A model generated the notes under the pieces. It made no database searches, was not told the origin of the DNA, and saw nothing but the letters and a program-made list of their open reading frames with translations. Positions 1 to 6,584 of a stretch of 6,634 bases of DNA are shown in pieces (within the stretch, counting starts at the first letter, position 1; each line of letters starts with the position of its first letter). The DNA lies in NCBI GenBank assembly GCA_963169475.1, contig CAUJFT010000009.1:1-6634 (forward strand). Direction: 5' to 3'. Origin of the DNA: Bacteroidota bacterium (GTDB lineage Bacteria > Bacteroidota > Bacteroidia > J057). The translations under genes were made by a program, and so were the position numbers.

Positions 1-521
1 GGGAAAAGCCCCGTAGCGATATTATATCCAAGTACACAAACGGGAGACCCTGCTTCCATTTCTATCTCCGAGAAATAACGCCCATATTTAAATTTTTTTC
101 CTGTAAGAAGTGCGAAATCTTGTGTTACTCCCGATACCTCTACGTTTTCAATGCTTCGCCCATCTGCCTTCACGGTTTTTCCCCTTGCCGAAACTTCATA
201 CGAAACACCAGAGACCGATTTTAAGTTATTTTTTAGCCTCATAAAATCAGAATAAGAAACCTTAGGGCGGTTAAAATACTTAAACCAATCCTCTGAATTA
301 TCTTTCCAAGGCCAATTATGAACAAATAAGGCGGTATTTCCCAAGGCAGAGAGATTTTCAGAAAGGGAATATTTCATGGAATTTACCATCGTAAGAATTG
401 CAGAAATAGCAAAAATACCGGTGGCAACCCCTATCATTGTAAGAAACGTCCGTACTTTGTTACCCAACAAAGCATTAACAGACATTGAAAAACCTTCATA
501 CAGAAACGAGAATATTCTCAC
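1..521 (-). CDS. ABC transporter permease, MacB/FtsX type, N-terminal part (runs off left edge)
   Basis: This is the first 173 codons of an inner-membrane permease of the MacB/FtsX family. Such proteins pair with a separate ATPase and act mechanically on periplasmic substrates (lipoprotein release, efflux, envelope signalling). Seen: a short amphipathic lead with NALLGNKVRTFLTMIGV (residues 16-32), the usual family motif entering the first membrane helix (about 26-46). The start of the periplasmic MacB_PCD domain follows, with the Bacteroidota-style stretch LFVHNWPW (65-72) and KYFNRPKVSY (81-90). The start is taken as GTG at 521 because an in-frame TAA lies at 534-536 and no ATG lies between. 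An alternative ATG at 485 has a GAAGG about 7 bases upstream but would remove the conserved lead helix. Full-length relatives are about 400 residues, so more than half the gene is outside. The substrate and the partner ATPase cannot be told from this part. Confidence 0.9.
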   Translation of the reverse strand, partial: MRIFSFLYEGFSMSVNALLGNKVRTFLTMIGVATGIFAISAILTMVNSMKYSLSENLSALGNTALFVHNWPWKDNSEDWFKYFNRPKVSYSDFMRLKNNLKSVSGVSYEVSARGKTVKADGRSIENVEVSGVTQDFALLTGKKFKYGRYFSEIEMEAGSPVCVLGYNIATGLF

Positions 522-546
522 GATATTTTTTTCTTACAATTTTTTA

Positions 547-554
547 AAAAGTTA
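547..554 (-). promoter_or_regulatory. Possible Bacteroidota -7 promoter element before the permease gene
   Basis: The minus strand reads TAACTTTT, seven of eight positions of the Bacteroidota -7 consensus TAnnTTTG. It lies 25 bases upstream of the GTG at 521, which would give a leader of roughly 20 bases. No convincing -33 TTTG stands at the usual distance. The AT-rich context makes a chance match possible, so this is a weak call. Confidence 0.28.
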
Positions 555-671
555 GTTGAACCTATGCTCTTTTTATTACAAGGTATTCGTCAATAGAAAA
601 AAAATAACTCGTTGATAGGCGGGATATTCAGAACTTTCTTGTCAGGAAAACACTCAATTTCAAAAAATAGA

Positions 672-1175
672 TTAAGATTTTGAACGATAACTATGCACAA
701 AAAAAATAAATACAACAAGTACTATGAGAAGTGTTACAGAGACTCCTATCATTAAAGCATCAGCATTAGAAGAGATTTGTAGCCCTAATCCTTTCCCAAA
801 TTGTAATTTAAGTTCATCTATGTGAGTATCAGTATTTCCCATGCAGCAATCTGTAGAATATTTCCCTTTTTTCTTCATGACATGAACTACGTACTTCTCC
901 CCGATATTGAAGCGCGACCCACATTGATGACTAAAAGGAGTAGAAACGTAAATCACCTTATTAAGTGCTTGCTTCCAAGCATCTTCAACCACAAACGTAA
1001 ATTTTTTGCCTCCAGCAATCCAATTATCTGCCTCTTCAGTAGCAATTCCAATAAAGACCACATCTGCCTTTTCAAAGTATTCTTGAGCAGAGAGAGAATC
1101 TTTACAACATTCACAAGCATAAACGGAGGTACTTGCTACCATCAATCCGATAAACAAAATCAGTCCGATTCTCAT
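672..1175 (-). CDS. Secreted, membrane-anchored TIMP/NTR-like cysteine-rich protein
   Basis: This is a 167-residue protein of unknown function. Residues 1-20 form a signal peptide ending VYA, so signal peptidase I would leave Cys21 as the mature N-terminus. The following CECC, an 8-residue spacer, then YFEKADVVFIGIA (33-45) and a central beta-rich part with HQCGSRFNIGEKYVVHV (83-99) resemble the OB-fold of TIMP/netrin-like domains (CxC..., ADVVF, CG.rF..G..Y). The cysteines are 21, 23, 24, 85, 110 and 111, enough for three disulfides. Residues 141-161 form a C-terminal membrane helix followed by HSYRSKS, which predicts a type I anchor with the domain in the periplasm. The start at 1175 is chosen because it opens the signal peptide and lies 40 bases after the upstream reductase gene. 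A longer frame back to 1262 overlaps that gene and is rejected. Lipoprotein processing at Cys21 is possible but the lipobox is poor (Val-Tyr-Ala). The ligand is unknown; metalloproteinase inhibition is only a hypothesis. Confidence 0.75.
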   Translation of the reverse strand: MRIGLILFIGLMVASTSVYACECCKDSLSAQEYFEKADVVFIGIATEEADNWIAGGKKFTFVVEDAWKQALNKVIYVSTPFSHQCGSRFNIGEKYVVHVMKKKGKYSTDCCMGNTDTHIDELKLQFGKGLGLQISSNADALMIGVSVTLLIVLVVFIFFVHSYRSKS

Positions 1176-1215
1176 CGTAAATTTTATCGAATAAGATGAT
1201 ATATGAAACCCAAGT

Positions 1216-2196
1216 TTATACATACCATGTCCTTGTGGGTTTATTTTGGAGAATTGCCTCAATATTAGTTATTATCTCCTCTGTGAGTAAGGGTAATACT
1301 GACAGGCTATTCAAGTTTTCTTTTAACTGTGAGACGTTAGAGGCTCCGAGAATTACTGTGCTTACATTCGGATTTTTTAGACACCATGCAATAGCGAGTT
1401 GAGGCATTGTTACTCCTATTTCTAAAGCTAGGGCAGAAAGTTGTCTTACTTTGTCTAACCGGTCTTCGAGCAATACGCTGTCGCGAAGCCATTCTAATCC
1501 CTCCATTGCTAGGCGGCTATTGGCGGGAACTTTCCCCTCGTTATACTTTCCGGAAAGTAGCCCGGAGGCAAGCGGAGACCATATAGTTGTACCCATTCCG
1601 TAATGGTATGGGCGCAGATAATCTAATTCAACGGCATTACGTGTAAACATATTATAATGTGGTTGCTCCATTGCGGGTGGGGTCATATTTAGCAGACGGG
1701 CGTGCATATTAGCTTCCATAATTTCAGCACCGTTCCACTCTGACGTACCCCAATATAAGATTTTTCCTTGCTGTATCAACGTTTCCATCGCCCTCACGGT
1801 TTCTTCGATTGGGGTGCGTTGGTCATAGCGATGACAGAAGAACATATCTAAATAATCCAATTGGAAACGGCGAAGCGCGCCCTCACAGGCTTCAATAATA
1901 TGCTTACGCATTAATCCGGTTTGATTGGGTTTATCCCCTCCCCAGAAAACTTTGCTAGAAACTAAGTACGTACTTCTGTCCCAATTCATTTTCTTAAGGA
2001 TTCGTCCCATTACGAGTTCTGACTGACCGCGCGAATAGATTTCGGCATTGTCAAAAAAATTTACCCCGCTTTCATAAGCTGTTTGCATCAATGTTTCTGC
2101 CACCTCTTCATTTACTTGTTTTCCAAAGGTGAGCCAAGAACCCAACGAAAGCGCGCTTACCCAAAGCCCTGATTTGCCTAATTTTCTGTACTCCAC
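1216..2196 (-). CDS. Aldo/keto reductase, Kv-beta (AKR6)-like
   Basis: This is a 326-residue cytosolic TIM-barrel oxidoreductase expected to reduce aldehydes or ketones with NADPH. Seen: N-terminal YRKLGKSGLWVSALSLG, catalytic Asp49 and Tyr54 in FFDNAEIY, Lys82 in VSSKVFW, and His122 in CHRYD. Cofactor-site motifs are WSPLASGLLSGKY (206-218) and ILGASNVSQL (282-291). The run LPQLAIAWCL found in animal Kv channel beta subunits appears here as MPQLAIAWCL (264-273), and ETVRAME (132-138) and NKPTRTW near the end also fit that branch. Kv-beta has Asn at the position of His122, so the tetrad here is the ordinary AKR one. The length is normal. GTG at 2196 is forced: an in-frame TAA lies at 2206-2208 and the next ATG is codon 64. 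The gene follows hslV by 69 bases and precedes the TIMP-like gene by 40, so one transcript is plausible. The physiological substrate cannot be inferred. Confidence 0.95.
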   Translation of the reverse strand: MEYRKLGKSGLWVSALSLGSWLTFGKQVNEEVAETLMQTAYESGVNFFDNAEIYSRGQSELVMGRILKKMNWDRSTYLVSSKVFWGGDKPNQTGLMRKHIIEACEGALRRFQLDYLDMFFCHRYDQRTPIEETVRAMETLIQQGKILYWGTSEWNGAEIMEANMHARLLNMTPPAMEQPHYNMFTRNAVELDYLRPYHYGMGTTIWSPLASGLLSGKYNEGKVPANSRLAMEGLEWLRDSVLLEDRLDKVRQLSALALEIGVTMPQLAIAWCLKNPNVSTVILGASNVSQLKENLNSLSVLPLLTEEIITNIEAILQNKPTRTWYV

Positions 2197-2265
2197 AGAT
2201 ATATTTTATGTTATTATGTCAAGAAGAATAAAGTTTACCCATTAAAAATCAATCATAGATAGAAA

Positions 2266-2811
2266 CTAATCCTTGATTTCCATTATCTCAAGATTATGAT
2301 TGGTGTAAATACAAATATCGGCGGCAATCCCTAATCCTTCCGCTACCATTTCTCTTGCAGAAAGATGAGAGGCGTGTTTTTTCAGTGCAAGTGCGGCAGC
2401 TCTTGCAAACATTGAACCACTACCAATGGCAAATACCCCATCTTCAATATCCATAACATCACCGGAACCGGAGATAATAAGTGCCTCTTCGGAGTTCATC
2501 ACTATTAGCATAGACTCTAATCGTCTAAGGTAACGGTCGGTTCGCCAGTCTTTTGCCAACTCAATTGCTGACCTTCGGAGGTTTCCTCTATACATATTGA
2601 GTTTATCTTCAAATCTTTCAAGCAGAGTGAAGGCATCGGAAGTAGAGCCGGCAAACCCGGCGAGTACTTTTCCATCGGCAATCTTTCTGATTTTTTTGAC
2701 ATTACTTTTCATTACGGTATTTCCTAATGTGGCTTGCCCATCAGCACCCAGCGCAACTTGTCCATTATGAATGATTCCCAGAACCGTAGTAGAATGAATT
2801 TTATTACTCAT
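2266..2811 (-). CDS. hslV: ATP-dependent protease subunit HslV (ClpQ)
   Basis: This is the peptidase of the HslUV (ClpYQ) protease, a double hexamer with a threonine active site that degrades proteins unfolded by the HslU ATPase in the cytosol. The 181-residue product has a 7-residue propeptide (MSNKIHS) ahead of Thr8, which is Thr1 of the mature enzyme by alignment to the E. coli protein from memory. The matching Asp24 (GADGQATLGNTVMK) and Lys40 (NVKKIRK) are present. GFAGSTSDAFTLLERFEDKL, ELAKDWRTDRYLRRLE, the GSG of AIGSG (128-132) and DICIYTNH (165-172) are family hallmarks. ATG at 2811 is preferred over an in-frame ATG at 2832, because the shorter form gives the usual short propeptide and no family member needs the extra MIFKLRI. 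hslU does not flank it: the next gene downstream is an aldo/keto reductase and upstream is an outer-membrane protein. Confidence 0.97.
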   Translation of the reverse strand: MSNKIHSTTVLGIIHNGQVALGADGQATLGNTVMKSNVKKIRKIADGKVLAGFAGSTSDAFTLLERFEDKLNMYRGNLRRSAIELAKDWRTDRYLRRLESMLIVMNSEEALIISGSGDVMDIEDGVFAIGSGSMFARAAALALKKHASHLSAREMVAEGLGIAADICIYTNHNLEIMEIKD

Positions 2812-2844
2812 TATTCTTAGTTTAAATATCAATATCCTATCCTA

Positions 2845-2870
2845 TAACCGAAAAACAAAGTATTCGGTTA
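2845..2870. repeat. 7-bp inverted repeat in the leader region of hslV
   Basis: TAACCGA at 2845-2851 is perfectly matched by TCGGTTA at 2864-2870 with a 12-base spacer. It lies 34-59 bases upstream of the hslV start and about 70 bases past the stop of the outer-membrane gene. No T-run follows on the minus strand, so a terminator is not well supported. A protein binding site or mRNA leader hairpin is possible. The spacer contains TACTTTG (minus strand), one base short of the -7 consensus. Confidence 0.35.
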
Positions 2871-2938
2871 GGCATACTTGCTATTAGATTTATCAAGGGG
2901 ATATTTTTATTGATTAAACGTTTCTAATATGCTAAAAA

Positions 2939-4213
2939 CTAAAAGCCTACTGATACTCCTGCTTGTGCATTTACGCCCTTTCCGATTCCTCCCATAATAC
3001 CCAAGAGATTCTCGGATTGAACATAAAGATTATAGACGTTACTTTTGCTATGAATTTCTGCCAAGGCAAATGCTCCTAATCCGTAGGTCTCTGTTCCTCC
3101 TCCAAAAGCATTTACCCCAAAAGTTATTACTTTTTTGAGTTTGTACTGATACCCAACACTTAACATAGGAAGCGAATATGTATAGGCTTCTGCGGTAAAT
3201 CCGTAGTGTAAGCCCGCTGAAATCCGACTTCTTTCATTCAAGTCATAGATAGCATTTAGATGTATCGTAGTTGGCAGCGAACTTACGCGTGTCTTAGTTA
3301 CCGTATCGGGAAATACTTCTTTCCTGATACTATCTATGGTATTGGAAATAAAAGCAGAATCTTGGTCTATGAGGGAGATGAGGTCAAAGCCCGAATATTT
3401 AACCGAAATATTTCCATTTAGGCTTTCTCCCTTATTAATCATAAATCCTGCATTTAGGATACTTGCCGAGAGCAATAGTTTGTCCTTAACGGGAATCGTA
3501 ATACCGAAGTCTGCTCCGATTCCTCCTCCGGTAAGTCCTCCGTTCTTAGGGGTACGAAAAAAAGCGTAATCGGCATCAAGAGTAATTTCTTCTCCATCAT
3601 TAGCAGTAAATGTGCTAATCTGATTCAGGTCTAAAAAATGATTCTGGAATCCGGCGATTCCTTTAACCCTAAATCCCCAATTGAGTGGATTTACTTTTCC
3701 AGAAATTCCCCATCCGAGCTCTGCCCATGTTCTACTTCTAAAAAAAACATTTTTATCAGCAATAGTCTGATTTTCATAATGGGCATTTCCCTTAAAAATG
3801 AGTCCGAGTAGGTCTTTATTATTCACGCCGGCGGCTGCGCCCAAATGATACCCGCCATATATACCGTGAATTAACGCCCCTGAACGAAAATTAACGGATA
3901 AAAGGTAATCTGTACCATATTGAAAGCGGTTTCTTTTACCCATTTGACCCAGCATCTTGTCTTTATTTTCCGTTGTCAGATAATTGCCTCCTTGTAATAG
4001 GGGAGCAAGGCTAAAAGCATTACTACCAGCATAGCCGATGCCATCAATCCCAACCTGATAATCCACAGAATCCGAAACAGATTGAAGATAAGCCGGCTGA
4101 TTCCACTGACTGTGGATAAGTTGGGGGAGGCTTCCAAGATGTATTCCGTTTTGTCCGATGACATTTCCACAAAACGTAATACCAATTAAAAGGAGGAGTA
4201 AATTGTATTTCAT
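2939..4213 (-). CDS. Outer-membrane beta-barrel protein, DUF5723-like
   Basis: This 424-residue protein is predicted to sit in the outer membrane; its function is unknown. Residues 1-20 form a signal peptide (MKYNLLLLLIGITFCGNVIG, cut before Gln21). Cys15 lacks a lipobox, so it is not a lipoprotein. The mature part opens with SLPQLIHSQWNQPAYLQ (28-44), the kind of N-terminal asparagine-proline motif seen in Bacteroidota barrel families. Alternating Gly/aromatic strands then run throughout (for example 102-130, 165-190, 226-260, 318-384), and the chain ends SVGF with the terminal Phe expected of a barrel insertion signal. The pattern GNAHYENQTI...AELGWGISGKVN with later SLPTTIHLNAIYDL matches my recollection of DUF5723. 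ATG at 4213 starts the signal peptide; the frame stays open to an ATG at 4345, but those 44 codons look fortuitous. The upstream neighbour is a large lipoprotein that may be a partner. A PorP/PorV-like barrel is the main alternative. Confidence 0.8.
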   Translation of the reverse strand: MKYNLLLLLIGITFCGNVIGQNGIHLGSLPQLIHSQWNQPAYLQSVSDSVDYQVGIDGIGYAGSNAFSLAPLLQGGNYLTTENKDKMLGQMGKRNRFQYGTDYLLSVNFRSGALIHGIYGGYHLGAAAGVNNKDLLGLIFKGNAHYENQTIADKNVFFRSRTWAELGWGISGKVNPLNWGFRVKGIAGFQNHFLDLNQISTFTANDGEEITLDADYAFFRTPKNGGLTGGGIGADFGITIPVKDKLLLSASILNAGFMINKGESLNGNISVKYSGFDLISLIDQDSAFISNTIDSIRKEVFPDTVTKTRVSSLPTTIHLNAIYDLNERSRISAGLHYGFTAEAYTYSLPMLSVGYQYKLKKVITFGVNAFGGGTETYGLGAFALAEIHSKSNVYNLYVQSENLLGIMGGIGKGVNAQAGVSVGF

Positions 4214-4377
4214 TGTAATGATGTAAATATTTTTGAAAAGAGATAATACCCAAAAGCACAAACTCATCAGGGATCCAATAATACCTGATTTTTTAGAAGT
4301 AGAAGGAATGATAATGGTCTTTTCTCTCAAAACTGTAAAAAACATCTTTTTTTATTTTTCCCGTTGTTAGATAAAAC
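4214..4377. other. Spacer before the DUF5723-like gene, no clear element
   Basis: This is an AT-rich stretch between the hairpin at 4378-4410 and the ATG at 4213. The minus strand has CAGTTTTG at 4328-4335, seven of eight positions of the -7 consensus TAnnTTTG, but with no -33 partner and an implied leader of about 100 bases. I see no convincing promoter, riboswitch or small gene. The stretch is long enough to hold an independent promoter for the barrel gene. Confidence 0.3.
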
Positions 4378-4410
4378 AGAGTTGCGTAAAAGTTGATTTT
4401 ACGCAACTCT
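4378..4410 (-). terminator. Intrinsic terminator after the large lipoprotein gene
   Basis: This is a perfect 14-bp inverted repeat: AGAGTTGCGTAAAA at 4378-4391 and TTTTACGCAACTCT at 4397-4410, with a 5-base loop. It begins 8 bases after the stop codon of the lipoprotein gene. On the minus strand it is followed by TGTTTTATCT, a modest T-run. Placement and perfect pairing make a rho-independent terminator or 3'-end stabiliser the best reading. Part of the read-through may continue into the barrel gene. Confidence 0.8.
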
Positions 4411-4418
4411 ATTTAGTA

Positions 4419-6527
4419 TTACACCCCAAATTTATAGGTGAAATTCGCGATGAGTTTTGCCTTAATTTTATAAGTAGAATATAGTTTTACATTTTGATTC
4501 AAAGGTTTGGTATCCAATCGGTAGCGGATTCCAAGCTTACGTGCTTTTTGGAGTATATCCTGAATTTCTGCCGATTCAAACGTTTGAGTATAGATGGATT
4601 CCGTTGGGTTTGTTACGTAGCCGTTTGCATCGGGGATTCCGGCTTGAAGCACAAAGGCATTTGCTAATGTTTTGACTATATTTCCTGCTTCGTCATAAAA
4701 TACCGCATCTGCGGTGGCTTGTACCGGAAACTGGTTTTTAAGTTTTAATTTTAGTGTAGCCTTCTCTACTTTTTCGATGTCCTGCGGCTTCACATTGGCA
4801 CTAAAATCTACCTTTACAGTATCCTTCATTACTAAATTTTCAAATAAGCCGTGTAAGGGAACTTCAAAGTCCATAAAAGCCGAAATGCTACTTGTGTCTG
4901 TCGCAAAGTTATTTCTCACGCCAGGCGAGCCGCTATAATTGGCAACTACCTTTACGTTATACTTGATTTCATTAGGCATCAAGCCGATAATATCTGGCAG
5001 ATTACTATTATTCTTATTCAAAGAAAATACACTGCTTGTCGTTTGTCCTACATTGGGAAGCCGGGGTCCATTGAGGTATTGAGGGGTATTTACCAAATCT
5101 GTATTAAGGAATAGAGACTGTCCATTTTGAGTATTATTGAAACGGATATTCTTCATTTCGATTTTGGCATCTGCTCCTATAGAGTTTAGCATTACTACGT
5201 CTAATTTAGGGTCTGTAAAGAAGACCTTATCTACTTTAAACTTATCACTAAAAAGCTCCATCGCTTTTGTTCCGGAGAAAACGACTGTATCTTTCCCAAT
5301 GTAGCCCTCAATGTAATTGGGAATCATGTCAATCAACCCAAAATAGAGATACACACTATCGGATTGGTCAAACTCTACCACTTCCCCCGAAGAAAGTAAA
5401 TCAATTTTTATTCGTTCGATATAGGCATTGAAGCCTTTCTGCCCTTGGGTAAGGTCTATCATTACATTTTCAAGGGTTCGTTCAAATTGTTTGTAGCTAT
5501 AACCGCTTGGGGGAGCAGGCGGGATTTTGTCCTGAATCCCGGGTACTTGCCCGTTTGCATCAATGGCGGAGGCAAATTGATAGAGAAACTGTATCGTATC
5601 ATGGATAGAACTATAAGCGTCCACCTTAATCTTACCTGTTTTTAGCCCAATTTTTGTAATCTCTATTCCTCCCCCGAATTTATAATCTACTTCTCTAAGG
5701 CTATCAATAACAGTCTGATTAGGGAAAGAAGCAATGGCTTTTTTTGCCTTCATCTTTACGGCTACAATGGCAATCCTAAGATAATCATTGGTATCAATGA
5801 TAGCCTGCCCTTGGTCAATATCTAAGTTTAACATGTTGGCTTCCATCGCACTTTCTACTGTATCGCCAGCCATATCGTACAACCGAGTTCTGGACTGATT
5901 TACAGGGATTTGGGCAAAAGTATCGCGGATAAGTTCATTGCCAAGATTTTGATTTTTTATCTGGAACACGACATTAGAAAGCCCCATTGGGAGACGGTTA
6001 GTGATGGTCAAGCTCAAATGTCCCGATTCAATTTCGGCATATTCAAAAAACTGACTTGCATCTACTGTATAGGGCGGTGCTGTAATCCCTGCAAAAGGTA
6101 GGATGATTTGGCTTTGCCCTTGGGAGTTATAGATAGATTGAGCAAAAAGTCCGGTCGTGCCACCTTGAGCCATTAGCTGCCGGAGCATAAATCCAAGCGT
6201 TATTTTTTGGGAAATCGTATCGGAAGTTATTTCAAGCGTTCCCAATGAAATAGCCTGCTTTAAATTAGTGTCTGGTATTTCGATAAAATCCGAAGGGGTA
6301 ACACTAAAAACAGTATCTCTAAAAATGATGTTTAGGAGATTATTATCCCCATTTTGGATGTACCCAGAGTCCGACATCACGTCAAAAATTCCCACTTCAC
6401 TCTCTGCAATAGGTGCGACCAAGTCAGCGTCCCAATTTAATCCTTTACGCGGGTCAAATTTACACCCATAAAGGGCTAACACTACCACAGAGAAAAGAAT
6501 AAACCATTTAATACGGGCAGTTGTCAT
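4419..6527 (-). CDS. Large beta-rich lipoprotein of unknown function
   Basis: This is a 702-residue protein with a clear lipoprotein signal: hydrophobic residues 8-20 and lipobox LYGC with Cys22 lipidated. Lys at +2 and Asp at +4 after the Cys (CKFDP) could suit export to the outer membrane or cell surface, but this is uncertain. The mature start WDADLVAPIAESEVGIFDV (32-50) is a pattern I associate with Bacteroidota lipoproteins of unassigned function. The rest has no membrane helix and alternates short beta strands with Asp/Asn-rich turns, suggesting several beta-sandwich units. Repeated Asp-Thr turns before hydrophobic strands (RDTVFSV 70-76, HDTIQFL 309-315, KDTVVFS 412-418, KDTVKVDFS 568-576) fit that. 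The Pro-rich run PPAPPSGYSY (336-345) may be a linker. No catalytic motif is seen. ATG at 6527 opens the signal peptide. The terminator lies just downstream and the DUF5723-like barrel gene follows. A surface adhesin or barrel partner is inference only. Confidence 0.85.
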   Translation of the reverse strand: MTTARIKWFILFSVVVLALYGCKFDPRKGLNWDADLVAPIAESEVGIFDVMSDSGYIQNGDNNLLNIIFRDTVFSVTPSDFIEIPDTNLKQAISLGTLEITSDTISQKITLGFMLRQLMAQGGTTGLFAQSIYNSQGQSQIILPFAGITAPPYTVDASQFFEYAEIESGHLSLTITNRLPMGLSNVVFQIKNQNLGNELIRDTFAQIPVNQSRTRLYDMAGDTVESAMEANMLNLDIDQGQAIIDTNDYLRIAIVAVKMKAKKAIASFPNQTVIDSLREVDYKFGGGIEITKIGLKTGKIKVDAYSSIHDTIQFLYQFASAIDANGQVPGIQDKIPPAPPSGYSYKQFERTLENVMIDLTQGQKGFNAYIERIKIDLLSSGEVVEFDQSDSVYLYFGLIDMIPNYIEGYIGKDTVVFSGTKAMELFSDKFKVDKVFFTDPKLDVVMLNSIGADAKIEMKNIRFNNTQNGQSLFLNTDLVNTPQYLNGPRLPNVGQTTSSVFSLNKNNSNLPDIIGLMPNEIKYNVKVVANYSGSPGVRNNFATDTSSISAFMDFEVPLHGLFENLVMKDTVKVDFSANVKPQDIEKVEKATLKLKLKNQFPVQATADAVFYDEAGNIVKTLANAFVLQAGIPDANGYVTNPTESIYTQTFESAEIQDILQKARKLGIRYRLDTKPLNQNVKLYSTYKIKAKLIANFTYKFGV

Positions 6528-6557
6528 TTGTTTTAGTAATTATGAAAAATTAACGCT

Positions 6558-6584
6558 CAAAGTTATACTTTTTTTTAATTCAAA
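6558..6584 (-). promoter_or_regulatory. Bacteroidota-type promoter for the lipoprotein gene
   Basis: The minus strand reads TAACTTTG at 6558-6565, an exact match to the -7 consensus TAnnTTTG of the Bacteroidota primary sigma factor. A TTTG at 6581-6584 could be the -33 element, but the 15-base spacer is shorter than the usual 19-21, so the upstream half is doubtful. Transcription would begin near 6551, giving a leader of about 24 bases before the ATG at 6527. Just before that ATG the leader is A-rich (CTAAAACAA) with no Shine-Dalgarno, as is common in this phylum. Confidence 0.6.

Noticed and set aside
522..671. Search for a terminator after the TIMP-like gene
   Set aside because: Only 4-bp pairings such as TTTC/GAAA near 640-654 were found, too weak to call. 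No small gene was seen either.
822..1199. Plus-strand open frame opposite the TIMP-like gene
   Set aside because: Antisense shadow of a gene with a signal peptide and recognisable domain; the product has no family-like features.
1176..1262. In-frame extension of the TIMP-like gene by 29 codons
   Set aside because: It overlaps the end of the reductase gene and would put a charged, non-signal stretch before the signal peptide. ATG at 1175 fits better.
2247..2275. AATCAA/TTGATT inverted repeat at the end of hslV as a terminator
   Set aside because: Only 6 bp, no G/C, a long spacer, and overlapping the stop codon; a chance match in AT-rich sequence.
2517..2702. Minus-strand open frame inside hslV in another frame
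   Set aside because: Overlaps a highly conserved gene entirely; no recognisable product.
2812..2832. Extension of hslV by seven codons (MIFKLRI)
   Set aside because: HslV propeptides are very short. Starting at 2811 already leaves seven residues before the catalytic Thr.
4214..4345. In-frame extension of the barrel gene by 44 codons to an ATG at 4345
   Set aside because: The signal peptide begins cleanly at the ATG at 4213. The extension would bury it 44 residues in, and it has the look of read-through of AT-rich spacer.
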